Assembly (NCBI GenBank): GCA_947259375.1
Contig: CAMYLZ010000022.1
Coordinates: forward strand, 124,001-188,000
DNA length: 64,000 nt
Source: an uncultured Parvularculaceae bacterium
Lineage (GTDB): Bacteria; Pseudomonadota; Alphaproteobacteria; Caulobacterales; Parvularculaceae
Direction of reading: 5' to 3'
Made by a program: the position numbers and the translations under genes. Within the stretch, counting starts at the first letter, position 1. Each line of letters starts with the position of its first letter. Positions 34,456 through 43,429 of the stretch are shown piece by piece. The notes below the pieces were generated by a model, which was given only the letters and a program-made list of their open reading frames with translations, ran no database searches and was not told the DNA's origin.

Positions 34456-36207
34456 ATGACAACCTACACAACGATTGCGGAAGACACACGGCCGCTTCAC
34501 CACCCGAAAACATGGGTGGGAAAATATGTCTGGAGTCAGGATCACAAGGTCATCGCCATCCAATATTCGCTGACGGCGGTCGGCGTCGGCCTTGTCGCGC
34601 TGGTGCTTTCCGGCCTGATGCGCCTGCAACTCGCATTTCCGGGCGCCATCCCGTTCATCACGCCCGAGGCCTATTACCAATTCGTCACCATGCATGGCAT
34701 GATCATGGTGATTTATCTCCTCACCGCGCTACTGTTGGGCGGCTTCGGCAATTACATGATCCCGCTGATGATCGGCGCGCGGGATATGGTTTTTCCATTC
34801 GTCAATATGCTGAGCTATTGGGTGTATCTGCTTTCCGTCATTGTATTGCTGGCCAGTTTTTTCGTTCCCGGCGGCCCGACCGGCGCAGGCTGGACGCTTT
34901 ACCCGCCGCAGGCAATCACCGATGGAACGCCTGGCGCCGGTTGGGGCATTATCACCATGCTCGCCTCGCTCGCGATCTTCATCGTAGCCTTCACCATGGG
35001 CGGGCTGAATTACGCTACAACAGTGCTTCAAGCGCGCACGAAAGGCATGACGCTGATGCGCATGCCCTGCACCGTGTGGGGGATTTTCGTAGCGACAATC
35101 CTTGGCCTCCTCGCCTTTCCGGCCCTGTTCGTCGCCGCAATCATGATGATGCTGGACAATACGATCGGCACCAGCTTTTTCATGCCGAGCATCATCTCCA
35201 TGGGCGAGCCCCTTTCGCATTCAGGGGGCAGCCCGATTCTATTCCAGCATCTGTTCTGGTTTTTCGGCCATCCGGAAGTTTATATCGTCGCGCTGCCGGC
35301 TTTCGGGATCGTCTCCGACATCATCAGCACCCATTCGCGCAAAAATATATTCGGCTATCGCATGATGGTCTGGGCGATCATCATCATTGGCGTGTTGAGT
35401 TTCATCGTCTGGGCGCACCACATGTATGTCAGCGGCATGAACCCGTATTTCGGTTACTTCTTCGCGACGTCCACGCTGATCATCGCAGTGCCGACGGCCA
35501 TCAAGGTTTACAATTGGGTGCTGACCCTTTGGCAGGGCGATATACATTTGCGCGTGCCGCTGCTTTTCGCGATTGGTTTCATCTTCACCTTCATCCATGG
35601 CGGCCTGACGGGCCTTTTTCTCGGCAATGTCAGCGTCGATGTCCCGCTGTCCGATACTTATTTCGTCGTCGGGCATTTTCACATGGTGATGGGCGTATCG
35701 CCCATTCTCGTCATTTTCGGCGCCATCTATCACTGGTATCCAAAGATTACGGGCCGGATGTGGAACAATGTGCTGGGGCAATTGCATTTCTGGATTACCT
35801 TCATCGGCGTTTATATTATCTATTTGCCGATGCATTATCTGGGGCTGCTCGGCGTGCCGCGGCGCTATTACGAGATGGGCGAGACCGACTTCGTGCCCGC
35901 CTCCGTGCAATGGGCAAACGAGATTATCACCATCGCCGCCCTGACTGTCGGCGCCGCGCAGATCATCTTTTTCTATAATCTGATTTCAAGTTACTTCCGC
36001 GGTGAGAAAGCCGATCCCAACCCCTGGGGCGCGACATCGCTTGAATGGCAAACGCCCGACACGCCGCCGACCCATGGCAATTGGGGCCCGACGCTGCCGA
36101 CAGTTCATCGCTGGGCTTATGACTACTCCGTACCCGGTGCTGCTCAGGACTTTATTCCGCAAAATGTCCCACAAGGCGAACCCGGCGCTGATGGAGACAA
36201 AATGTGA
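34456..36207 (+). CDS. ctaD: Cytochrome c oxidase subunit I
   Basis: 583 aa, about 12 transmembrane helices. The expected heme and CuB ligands are visible: His in TMHGMIM, His in FFGHPEVYIV, the HH pair in VWAHHMY, and the two His of VVGHFHMVMG. The HPEVY glutamate and the PTAIK lysine of the D- and K-type proton routes are present, so this is an A-type oxidase. The helix-loop GARDMVFPFVN differs slightly from the common GAPDMAFPRxN. Subunit III starts inside its last codons. It is the catalytic, proton-pumping subunit reducing O2 to water. Confidence 0.94.
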   Translation: MTTYTTIAEDTRPLHHPKTWVGKYVWSQDHKVIAIQYSLTAVGVGLVALVLSGLMRLQLAFPGAIPFITPEAYYQFVTMHGMIMVIYLLTALLLGGFGNYMIPLMIGARDMVFPFVNMLSYWVYLLSVIVLLASFFVPGGPTGAGWTLYPPQAITDGTPGAGWGIITMLASLAIFIVAFTMGGLNYATTVLQARTKGMTLMRMPCTVWGIFVATILGLLAFPALFVAAIMMMLDNTIGTSFFMPSIISMGEPLSHSGGSPILFQHLFWFFGHPEVYIVALPAFGIVSDIISTHSRKNIFGYRMMVWAIIIIGVLSFIVWAHHMYVSGMNPYFGYFFATSTLIIAVPTAIKVYNWVLTLWQGDIHLRVPLLFAIGFIFTFIHGGLTGLFLGNVSVDVPLSDTYFVVGHFHMVMGVSPILVIFGAIYHWYPKITGRMWNNVLGQLHFWITFIGVYIIYLPMHYLGLLGVPRRYYEMGETDFVPASVQWANEIITIAALTVGAAQIIFFYNLISSYFRGEKADPNPWGATSLEWQTPDTPPTHGNWGPTLPTVHRWAYDYSVPGAAQDFIPQNVPQGEPGADGDKM

Positions 36208-36911
36208 GCGTCCTGCAGAAACTGACGGAAAAGTCGTGGCTGCCTGCCGGGGCGGATATGGGCGCCGATCTCGGCATGACAGCCGAGCGCCGGCCGGCGA
36301 TCGCGGCCACAGGCGTCTGGATTTACATCGGCGTCGCGACTGTGATCTTCTCCCTGGTCGTTGCTGCCTATATTTTGCGGCTCGGCAATTACGGCGCCGA
36401 CCCAGCGAAATCAGCCGAGCTTGCAGCCGGTTTGCCCTGGTGGAATCTCGCGGCGCTTTGCGGCATTCCTCCGGCTGAGGATTGGCGCCCCTTATCAGAA
36501 CCGCCCCTCTTATGGGCGAATACCGCAATCCTTATCCTGAGCAGTCTCGCCTGGCGAAAAGCCAGAGCCGAAACGCGGCGCGGACAAGCAAGAGAATTGC
36601 GTGCAGCGCTGGTCGCGGGCGGCGTTCTGGCATTTGCGTTTCTTGCCGGACAGCTTGTTGTGTGGCGGGTCCTTGCCGGCGAAGGACACTTCGCCGGCGC
36701 CGGCCCGGCAACAGCGTTCTTTTATCTCATCACCGCGGTGCATGGCCTGCACCTTGCGGGCGGCATGGCCTTTTGGGGCCGCATTGCGACGCGCGCCTTT
36801 AAAGGCGCGCCCCCGAATGAATTAGCGACAAGCATCAAGCTTTGCGCCGTTTATTGGCATTATCTCTTGCTGGTCTGGACCGTCATGTTCGGGCTGATGC
36901 TGATCACATGA
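36204..36911 (+). CDS. Cytochrome c oxidase subunit III-like protein (first)
   Basis: 235 aa integral membrane protein beginning with a four-base ATGA overlap on the ctaD stop. The C-terminal half has TAFFYLITAVHGLHLAGGMAFW and a last helix with YWHYLLLVWTVMFGLMLIT (given as YWHYLLLVWTVMFG), characteristic of subunit III. The N-terminal half is divergent, with a long loop after the first helix. Two subunit III genes in a row is unusual for an aa3 operon; the pair may act as a split or duplicated subunit III. Confidence 0.82.
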   Translation: MSVLQKLTEKSWLPAGADMGADLGMTAERRPAIAATGVWIYIGVATVIFSLVVAAYILRLGNYGADPAKSAELAAGLPWWNLAALCGIPPAEDWRPLSEPPLLWANTAILILSSLAWRKARAETRRGQARELRAALVAGGVLAFAFLAGQLVVWRVLAGEGHFAGAGPATAFFYLITAVHGLHLAGGMAFWGRIATRAFKGAPPNELATSIKLCAVYWHYLLLVWTVMFGLMLIT

Positions 36912-36960
36912 AAACGCGCTTGGGCTCATCGCCCTTGGCACGCTGAAAAGGCATGAATGA

Positions 36961-37653
36961 ATGTCGAATAGCCCTGTAACGCATACGGATCACACTGCCG
37001 CCCCGCACAGCCTGGAAAGCCTCGTTTCAGACTGGTCAACCGATCAGGAGGTTTTCAAAAAGGTTCAGTGGGGAAAAGCGATGATGTGGATCTTCCTGCT
37101 GAGCGACACTTTCATCTTCTCATGCTTCCTGACCGCCTATATGACCGTGCGGGCATCAACCGTGGTCGCCTGGCCGAACCCCAGCGAAGTGTTCGCCCTG
37201 ACGCTATTCGGCGAGAGCATTCCGCTCATCCTGATCGCCATCATGACATTCGTACTGATCAGTTCGAGCGGGACCATGGCCATGGCTGTCAACTTCGCTT
37301 ATCGGCGAAACCGCAAAGCGACCGGTTTACTGATGCTGGCGACCGCCGCGCTCGGCGCGATGTTTGTCGGCATGCAGGCGTTTGAGTGGACGAAGCTCAT
37401 CCAGGAAGGCGTCCGGCCATGGGGCAATCCGTGGGGTGCGCCGCAATTCGGCGCGAGTTTTTTCATGATCACCGGCTTTCACGGATTTCATGTCACATGC
37501 GGCGTCATTTATCTGACGACGATCGCCATACGCGTATTGAATGGCGTTTATGAACGAAATGGAAAATACGAAGTCGTCGAGATCGCGGGGCTGTATTGGC
37601 ATTTCGTCGATCTCGTTTGGGTGTTCATCTTCGCGTTCTTCTATCTGTGGTGA
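36961..37653 (+). CDS. Cytochrome c oxidase subunit III (second)
   Basis: 230 aa with about five transmembrane helices, of the short subunit III type (KAMMWIFLLSDTFIFSCFL at the first helix; ITGFHGFHVTCGVIYL; final WHFVDLVWVFIFAFFYLW). AAAAGG lies before the ATG. This copy is closer to canonical short subunit III/CyoC proteins than the preceding gene. Role: stabilises the proton-uptake site of subunit I. Confidence 0.88.
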   Translation: MSNSPVTHTDHTAAPHSLESLVSDWSTDQEVFKKVQWGKAMMWIFLLSDTFIFSCFLTAYMTVRASTVVAWPNPSEVFALTLFGESIPLILIAIMTFVLISSSGTMAMAVNFAYRRNRKATGLLMLATAALGAMFVGMQAFEWTKLIQEGVRPWGNPWGAPQFGASFFMITGFHGFHVTCGVIYLTTIAIRVLNGVYERNGKYEVVEIAGLYWHFVDLVWVFIFAFFYLW

Positions 37654-37662
37654 GGAAATCTG

Positions 37663-38043
37663 ATGGATAAAGCTGCGAGCGCAATGCAACTCGATGATGA
37701 CCCAGACGCCAATGCCGGTCAACAACATCCGATCGGCGTCTATCTGAAAGTCTGGGGCTATTTATTCATCCTCAGCGCGTTTTCCTACATGGTCGATTAT
37801 TTCGGGTTTGAAGGTCTGCTGCGCTGGTCGCTTATAATCATCTTCATGCTCCTTAAGGCCGGTCTTATTGTTTCGGTCTTCATGCACATGGTTTGGGAAC
37901 GCCTCTCTTTGATATACGCGATTTTGGTCCCGCCGCTCTGCCTTGCCGTGCTGGTCGGGCTGATGGCGCTTGAATCCGACTATACATTCTGGACCCGTAT
38001 CGTCTTTGCTGGAAATGAAACACCATTGATAGAGGGGCATTGA
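37663..38043 (+). CDS. Cytochrome c oxidase subunit IV-type protein
   Basis: 126 aa, three hydrophobic helices, of the prokaryotic subunit IV/CyoD-like family (PIGVYLKVWGYLFILSAFSY, then IIFMLLKAGLIVSVFMHMVWE, split as IIFMLLKAGLIV and SVFMHMVWE). The H-M-x-W-E end of the second helix is typical. Accessory, non-catalytic subunit. It lies nine bases after the second subunit III. Confidence 0.85.
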   Translation: MDKAASAMQLDDDPDANAGQQHPIGVYLKVWGYLFILSAFSYMVDYFGFEGLLRWSLIIIFMLLKAGLIVSVFMHMVWERLSLIYAILVPPLCLAVLVGLMALESDYTFWTRIVFAGNETPLIEGH

Positions 38044-38120
38044 ACGATGCAGATGATATATGCTGCAGAACCTTTTTATCCGTACCCTAACCACTTGCGC
38101 GCCTCAATGGAGAGTTCGAA

Positions 38121-38825
38121 GTGACGTGGAGCGATTGGTTCCGCTTCGGTGTTGCGCTCGCGGTCGTTATTGTCGCGATGCTGGCTGCGCGCTGGACGGC
38201 GGATTTCCTGTTTCGCAAGGAATCTCCAGACCGGCTAGCCGTCAATATTGAAGGGTTTGAAGGCCCTCTCGTTAATCGCGCCGAATTGCAACGAAGCTGG
38301 CCGGCGGGGCTCAACGATCTTAGCGAGCGCGCCCGATTTCGCGCCTACATGCGCAATGTCTCCACTTTTTCACCTCCGGCGCCGGCAACCGTCTCTTCGA
38401 CACAGGCGCCAGTCTCTGAACCCGATTTTGCAACATTGCTTGGGAATGCGGATATTGCCAGCGGTGAACGTCGGACAATAATTTGCACAGCCTGCCACAC
38501 ATTTGACAATGGCGGCCGCGACGGCGTCGGCCCGAATCTATGGAGCGTTGTCGGGCGGGACGTCGCTGCGCGCGCCACCTATGATTATTCCGGCGCGCTT
38601 AGCGACGAGCCCGGCATATGGACGGTTGAAAAACTCGACGCCTATATTGAAAATCCCCGCAACGCCATTCCCGGCAACAAGATGGCGTTTTCGGGTATCC
38701 GGCGCGCACGCGACCGCGCTGAGATCATCGCCTATTTGCGGATGCAAGGCTCGGCGGACATTCCGCTGCCCGCGCCGGCAACAACAGGCGGCGGCGACAG
38801 CCCACAGGGTGCGGGCGACCTCTAA
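38121..38825 (+). CDS. Membrane-anchored cytochrome c
   Basis: 234 aa. One N-terminal transmembrane helix (VALAVVIVAMLAARWTADFL) is followed by a linker and a class I cytochrome c domain with the heme-binding CTACH and a distal methionine in NKMAFSGI, as in cytochrome c2/CycM. It probably docks on the periplasmic face and feeds electrons to the CuA site of subunit II. Placement directly after subunit IV supports a dedicated role in this oxidase. Confidence 0.88.
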   Translation: MTWSDWFRFGVALAVVIVAMLAARWTADFLFRKESPDRLAVNIEGFEGPLVNRAELQRSWPAGLNDLSERARFRAYMRNVSTFSPPAPATVSSTQAPVSEPDFATLLGNADIASGERRTIICTACHTFDNGGRDGVGPNLWSVVGRDVAARATYDYSGALSDEPGIWTVEKLDAYIENPRNAIPGNKMAFSGIRRARDRAEIIAYLRMQGSADIPLPAPATTGGGDSPQGAGDL

Positions 38826-38826
38826 T

Positions 38827-38958
38827 ATGACGGGCCGTCGCCGGCGCGACGCCCGATCTCAAACTGCGTCAGCGCGCGCCTTTTCACATCTTGAATGTCA
38901 GGATTGCGCTTGGCGCAAAACCAATGGTTCAACAGTTTGCGAGCGCTGTAGGCAATGA
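38827..38958 (+). CDS. 43-aa zinc-ribbon-like mini-protein
   Basis: The ATG lies one base after the cytochrome c stop. The N-terminal half is basic and the C-terminal half reads ECQDCAWRKTNGSTVCERC, a CxxC-N11-CxxC arrangement able to bind zinc. No family is recognised and no clear Shine-Dalgarno is visible, but the four well-placed cysteines and the tight spacing argue against chance. Confidence 0.4.
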   Translation: MTGRRRRDARSQTASARAFSHLECQDCAWRKTNGSTVCERCRQ

Positions 38959-39063
38959 TTGCCAACAACGCTAAATCCACTGGCGTTGACGCGAAACTTT
39001 ATGTCCAGACGGCAGCGGCAATTATGCGTCGCCAGCGCCGGCAAGACAGGGATCCCCTTCCGC

Positions 39064-39606
39064 ATGAAACTGCGACAAGCTCCGGAACTCGTAACTTCAG
39101 ACTGGCTCAATACCACGGCGCCAATAACGCTTGCCTCTTTACGCGGGCGCGTCGTGCTGATTGAAGCTTTTCAAATGCTGTGTCCCGGCTGCGTTTCACA
39201 TGGCTTGCCGCAAGCGCAACGCGTCGCCGGCGCCTTTAGCGACAAGGACGTCGCCGTTATCGGTTTGCACTCGGTGTTTGAACATCATGCCGGTCAGGGC
39301 TCGAAAGACTCCCTCAAAGCCTTCCTGCACGAATACAAGATCTCCTTCCCGGTTGGGATTGACGCGCAATCAGAGGACCACATGCTCCCCAAAACCATGG
39401 CGCGCTATCAAATGCAGGGGACGCCCACGCTGATCCTCATCGATCGCCAGGGACGGATTCGCAAACATAAATTCGGAATGGAAAAAGACCTGATTTTGGG
39501 TGCGGAAATCATGTCATTGATCCGCGAAGACGAAGCGCCATTGGCAACCAGCGACCATCAGGCGGCGCCGACCGGCGCATGCGACGAAAGCGGCTGCCCG
39601 GTCTGA
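39064..39606 (+). CDS. TlpA/redoxin-type thiol-disulfide protein
   Basis: About 180 aa with a thioredoxin fold. The redox motif CPGC lies in EAFQMLCPGCVSHGLPQA, with the cis-proline region MQGTPTLILIDRQG and a Cys pair at the C-terminus (CDESGCPV). The start is uncertain; the ATG at 39064 leaves no signal peptide, whereas earlier ATG 39001 or TTG 38959 would add a basic extension. Next to oxidase genes such proteins often keep CuA or heme-site cysteines reduced, or deliver copper; here that is an inference. Confidence 0.75.
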   Translation: MKLRQAPELVTSDWLNTTAPITLASLRGRVVLIEAFQMLCPGCVSHGLPQAQRVAGAFSDKDVAVIGLHSVFEHHAGQGSKDSLKAFLHEYKISFPVGIDAQSEDHMLPKTMARYQMQGTPTLILIDRQGRIRKHKFGMEKDLILGAEIMSLIREDEAPLATSDHQAAPTGACDESGCPV

Positions 39607-39754
39607 TCCGCCGGCCGGTTTCGCCCGGCGACGCCGACCAAGCCTGTGGGGCTGGCCGCCGGTCACGGCCACCCCCTATGTCTGTTCGTCATTATGCGGA
39701 GCGGCGGTGTCAAATACTGTGCTGGAAGGCTTTTTTGTTTTCCGATGCAGGCAA

Positions 39755-39768
39755 TTGATCTCAGTCAA
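39755..39768. promoter_or_regulatory. FNR/FixK-type box
   Basis: TTGATCTCAGTCAA: consensus left half TTGAT, right half GTCAA (one base off ATCAA). It lies 90 bases before the site-2 protease gene that opens a four-gene stress operon. Confidence 0.65.
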
Positions 39769-39857
39769 TTCTCATCGCCGCTGCGGCTTTACTATGAAAG
39801 GGCAGCGCTGGTCGCGCATGCGCCAAACATCTAACAATCCATTCTGGCGGCGCACTT

Positions 39858-40988
39858 ATGTTTGGGTTAAGCATCAGGGTCTTGCGAGTCTTCGGCATCG
39901 ACGTGAAGGTTGATGTGAGCTGGGCGCTCGTCGCTACATTCATTGCCTGGGCGCTGGCAGAAGGCGTCTTTCCCCAGCTCTATGAGGGCCTTAGCCCCTT
40001 CGCCTATTGGTGGATGGCGCTCGCCGCAATCATTGGCCTTGGCTTGTCAATCATCCTTCATGAACTCGCCCACTCGCTTGTCGCCAAAGCGTTCGGCCTG
40101 CCTTTAAAGAGCATAACGCTCTTTGTCTTCGGCGGCGTCGCGCAGTTGGAGGAAGAACCCGGCACGCCGCTGGCCGAATTCGCCATGGCGATCGCGGGGC
40201 CCCTGGCGAGTGTCGCCTTGGCCTTCCTGTTTGGCTGGATGGCGCAAGGCGCAGCATCGATCGGGGCGTTATCGGCGCTTGCAAATGTATTTTTCTATCT
40301 TTCCATGATCAACTGGGTGCTGGCCGCGTTCAACATGCTTCCCGCCTTGCCGCTTGATGGCGGGCGGGTTTATCGCGCAATCGTCTGGGCGTTTACCGGC
40401 GATGTCAGCGCTGCGACACGGAGCGCGTCGCGACTGGGGGTCGCGCTCGCGACCGCCATCATCGCGCTTGGCGTCGTCTGGGCGCTGCTCGGGCAATTCG
40501 CCGCCGGTTTATGGTGGGTGCTGATCGGATTGTTTATTCGATCAGCAGCCTCCACTGCGGTCTATCAGGAGCAAATGCAACGCCTGTTCAAAAACGCGCC
40601 GGTTCGGGATTTCATGAGCACTGAGCCTGTCAGCGTATCCCCTGAACTTACCATCAGCGCCTTCATCGAACAATACGTATACGAATACCATTTCGATATG
40701 TTTCCGGTTATGCGTGATACGGCGCTTGTGGGCGCCATTGGGCTGACGGAAGCGAAAAGCGCGCCACGCTCGAGCTGGGCGACAACCCTAGTCGGCGATG
40801 TCATGCGCCCAGTTTCCGAAGCAAACACCATCGACGCCGCCGCAGATGCGATGGAGGCGCTCTCCAAAATGCATAAAAGCCGCCTTAGCCGCCTTATCGT
40901 GACCGAAAACGGCCGCTTGGTCGGCATGATTGCATTGAAAGACCTTCTCGACCTCCTGTCACTGAAAATGGCGCTGGAAGGACGCTGA
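39858..40988 (+). CDS. Site-2 (M50) metalloprotease with CBS pair
   Basis: 376 aa intramembrane zinc protease. HELAH (His68, Glu69, His72) and the second metal motif LPALPLDGGRVYR are both complete, within five to six transmembrane segments. A C-terminal pair of CBS domains (from about residue 245: VRDFMSTEPVSVSP, then MIALKDLL) marks it as the Rip3-like subgroup, which may sense adenine nucleotides. It may cleave an anti-sigma factor or another membrane regulator; no substrate gene is adjacent. It heads the operon with the phosphorylase and PRPP synthetase paralogue. Confidence 0.88.
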   Translation: MFGLSIRVLRVFGIDVKVDVSWALVATFIAWALAEGVFPQLYEGLSPFAYWWMALAAIIGLGLSIILHELAHSLVAKAFGLPLKSITLFVFGGVAQLEEEPGTPLAEFAMAIAGPLASVALAFLFGWMAQGAASIGALSALANVFFYLSMINWVLAAFNMLPALPLDGGRVYRAIVWAFTGDVSAATRSASRLGVALATAIIALGVVWALLGQFAAGLWWVLIGLFIRSAASTAVYQEQMQRLFKNAPVRDFMSTEPVSVSPELTISAFIEQYVYEYHFDMFPVMRDTALVGAIGLTEAKSAPRSSWATTLVGDVMRPVSEANTIDAAADAMEALSKMHKSRLSRLIVTENGRLVGMIALKDLLDLLSLKMALEGR

Positions 40989-41012
40989 CTTTCGGCGCAA
41001 AATTGGTGTGAC

Positions 41013-42539
41013 ATGCTCAAGATCAGAAAAATTGCGCTTGATACGGAACCCGAAAATACGGCGTTTCTCTCACGCCATTGCGCGGCCTATCGCGCGGAAG
41101 AGTTTCGCGCATTAAAAAAGATCGAAATCTCGGCCGCCCAAGGCCGCGAGAAACGCGGCATCCTTGCGACACTGGTGATTGCAGATGACCCAGCCATTGT
41201 CGGGCGAGAAGAACTTGGCCTTGGCGCACAAGCCTTTCGCCGGCTTGGCTTGCCCGAAGGCGCGCTTGTGCGGATCGCTCAGGCCCGCCCGCCAAAGAGC
41301 CTGGACGCCGTTCGCCGGAAAATCGCCGGAGAAGTCATGTCGCCGGGCGAGATAGACGCGATCATCGCCGACATCGCGACACATCGTTACTCGCCAATGG
41401 AGATCGCCGCGTTCTTGATTGCTTCTGCAAGCTTTACCACGACCGGCGAAATGTTGGCGACGACCCGCGCCATGGCCAAAACCGGCGCACAATTGAAGTG
41501 GGATGCGCCGCTCGTCGTCGATAAGCACTGCATAGGCGGCATTCCCGGCAATCGAACCTCGATGATCGTAACGCCTATTGTCGCCGCCCATGGCTTGCAA
41601 ATGCCCAAAACATCGTCGCGCGCCATTACTTCGCCTAGCGGCACTGCCGATACGATGGAAGTTCTCGCTGACGTGTCGCTTTCAATCGACAGGATGCGGG
41701 AGGTCGTACAACATGAAAACGCCTGCCTGGTCTGGGGTGGTCACGTTAATCTTTCGCCTGCGGACGATGTTCTGATAACTGTCGAAAGACCGCTTTCGAT
41801 CGATACGCGCGAACAGATGGTGGCGTCCATACTTTCAAAAAAACTCGCCGCCGGTTCAACCCATATCGTTCTCGATATCCCGGTCGGCCCCACAGCGAAA
41901 GTACGTTCACAGGGTGAGGCCATTCGCTTGCGCAAATTGATGGAATTCGTTGCAAAGGAAATCGGCCTGGTCATCGATGTCGTCTTCACCAACGGCGCGC
42001 AGCCGGTCGGCCGCGGCATTGGCCCGGTACTCGAGGCGCGCGACATCATGGCTGTCCTGAAAAATGAACCCGGCGCGCCCGCCGACCTGAAGGCGCGATC
42101 AATTTTGTTGGCGGGGCATGTTCTGGATTTCGACCCCGCGCTGCGCGGCGGCGCGGGCCGCGCCAGAGCACAAGCGTTGCTCCATTCAGGCGAAGCGCTT
42201 GCCGCGATGGAGCGCATCATCGAAGCCCAGGGGCGCACAACCGGGGATCTCTTGCCGGGCGCGCTTTGTGCGGATGTTATTGCGCCGCGCACGGGCTGCG
42301 TTACTGCGCTGGATTGTTTTCGCATCGCCCGTATCGCCCGGCTCGCCGGCGCGCCGATGGATAAGGGCGCCGGTCTCGACCTCTTCAAAAAGATTGGCGA
42401 CCACGCTGAAAAAGGCGAGCCGCTTTACCGCATCCATTCCTGTTTCAAATCTGATTTCGAGTTCGCCAAATCAATGGCGATGGAAAGTGCCGGCGTGTCA
42501 CTGGATGATGCGCCAGTAAGGGAGAGTCTACGCAAATGA
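41013..42539 (+). CDS. Thymidine/AMP phosphorylase family enzyme
   Basis: 508 aa. A unique N-terminal ~85-residue domain precedes the glycosyltransferase-type core with DKHCIGGIPGNRTSMIV (phosphate-binding glycine loop) and TSSRAITSPSGTADTMEVL. The extra N-terminal domain and the SRAITSPSGTAD motif resemble archaeal AMP phosphorylase more than E. coli DeoA. AMP phosphorylase gives adenine and ribose-1,5-bisphosphate. The next gene overlaps by four bases and belongs to the PRPP synthetase family, whose chemistry also involves phosphorylated ribose. Thymidine phosphorylase activity cannot be excluded. Confidence 0.85.
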   Translation: MLKIRKIALDTEPENTAFLSRHCAAYRAEEFRALKKIEISAAQGREKRGILATLVIADDPAIVGREELGLGAQAFRRLGLPEGALVRIAQARPPKSLDAVRRKIAGEVMSPGEIDAIIADIATHRYSPMEIAAFLIASASFTTTGEMLATTRAMAKTGAQLKWDAPLVVDKHCIGGIPGNRTSMIVTPIVAAHGLQMPKTSSRAITSPSGTADTMEVLADVSLSIDRMREVVQHENACLVWGGHVNLSPADDVLITVERPLSIDTREQMVASILSKKLAAGSTHIVLDIPVGPTAKVRSQGEAIRLRKLMEFVAKEIGLVIDVVFTNGAQPVGRGIGPVLEARDIMAVLKNEPGAPADLKARSILLAGHVLDFDPALRGGAGRARAQALLHSGEALAAMERIIEAQGRTTGDLLPGALCADVIAPRTGCVTALDCFRIARIARLAGAPMDKGAGLDLFKKIGDHAEKGEPLYRIHSCFKSDFEFAKSMAMESAGVSLDDAPVRESLRK

Positions 42540-43429
42540 AGAACGTCATGATCGCAGCAATGCCTGGCGACGCCGCACCGGCGCGGCGCTTGGCGAGTGC
42601 GAGCGGCGCGACTTGCGTGACCATCGATATTCATCACTTCCCAGACGACGAAAGCCGTGTGCGGGCGCCGGCGGCGGCGAAAACGACAATCCTTTACTGT
42701 ACGCTCGACCACCCGAACGCAAAACTTGTGGAACTGGCGCTCGCGGCTTCAGCGTTGCGCGATCTGGGCGCCGAACGCTTAATTCTGGTCGCGCCTTATA
42801 TGTGCTATATGCGACAGGATGCGGCCTTCGCGTCCGGAGAAGCCGTATCTCAACGCGTAATCGCAAAATTGCTGGCGGCCTTCTTTGACCGCATCGTAAC
42901 CTTGGAACCGCATCTGCACAGGGTGCGATCATTAACCGAGATCTTTCCGGATACGGAAATACTTAACCTTTCCGCTGCGCCGCTGCTGGCGCGCCTGATC
43001 AAGTCGGATGGCGACGCAACCGGCGCGTTTATTGTCGGCCCCGACCGCGAATCCAAAAACTGGGCGAAAGCCGTGGCGGACGAAGTCGGCGCGCCATATG
43101 CCGTGTTGGAAAAGACGCGCAGCGCCGACCGCATTGTCTCCGTAAAAATGAATGGTGACCGGAGAATAAATGCCGCGCGTGTCTATCTGGTCGATGATGT
43201 CGCCTCCACCGGTGAAACATTGGCCGCCGCCGCCCGCCTTTTGCATGCGAATGGTGCTAAAACGATCGAGGCGGTGATCGTTCATGCTCTCTTTGACGCC
43301 GGCGCCCTGGCCCGTATGCGCCGCACCGGCATCGCACGCATTCGGTCGACGGACAGCGTGCCGCACACTACCAATGCCGTTGAAATAGCGCCGTGGCTGG
43401 CTTCAGCATTGTCGGAGGAGTTTGCTTGA
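42536..43429 (+). CDS. Ribose-phosphate pyrophosphokinase paralogue
   Basis: 297 aa, PRPP synthetase fold. The PRPP loop is intact (VYLVDDVASTGETL), as is a YMRQDAAF segment in place of the usual YARQDR, and FPDDESRVR replaces the common FPDGE. The shortness and these substitutions indicate a divergent, specialised copy, not the housekeeping Prs. It is coupled to the phosphorylase (ATGA) and to the RNase after it (TGATG), so it probably handles ribose phosphate released from nucleotides under low oxygen. Activity is inferred. Confidence 0.85.
   Translation: MKNVMIAAMPGDAAPARRLASASGATCVTIDIHHFPDDESRVRAPAAAKTTILYCTLDHPNAKLVELALAASALRDLGAERLILVAPYMCYMRQDAAFASGEAVSQRVIAKLLAAFFDRIVTLEPHLHRVRSLTEIFPDTEILNLSAAPLLARLIKSDGDATGAFIVGPDRESKNWAKAVADEVGAPYAVLEKTRSADRIVSVKMNGDRRINAARVYLVDDVASTGETLAAAARLLHANGAKTIEAVIVHALFDAGALARMRRTGIARIRSTDSVPHTTNAVEIAPWLASALSEEFA

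Noticed and set aside
34512-35978. 488-codon ORF inside cytochrome oxidase subunit I
   Set aside because: Out-of-frame shadow; the translation is His/Arg-rich and meaningless, while the other frame has all heme ligands.
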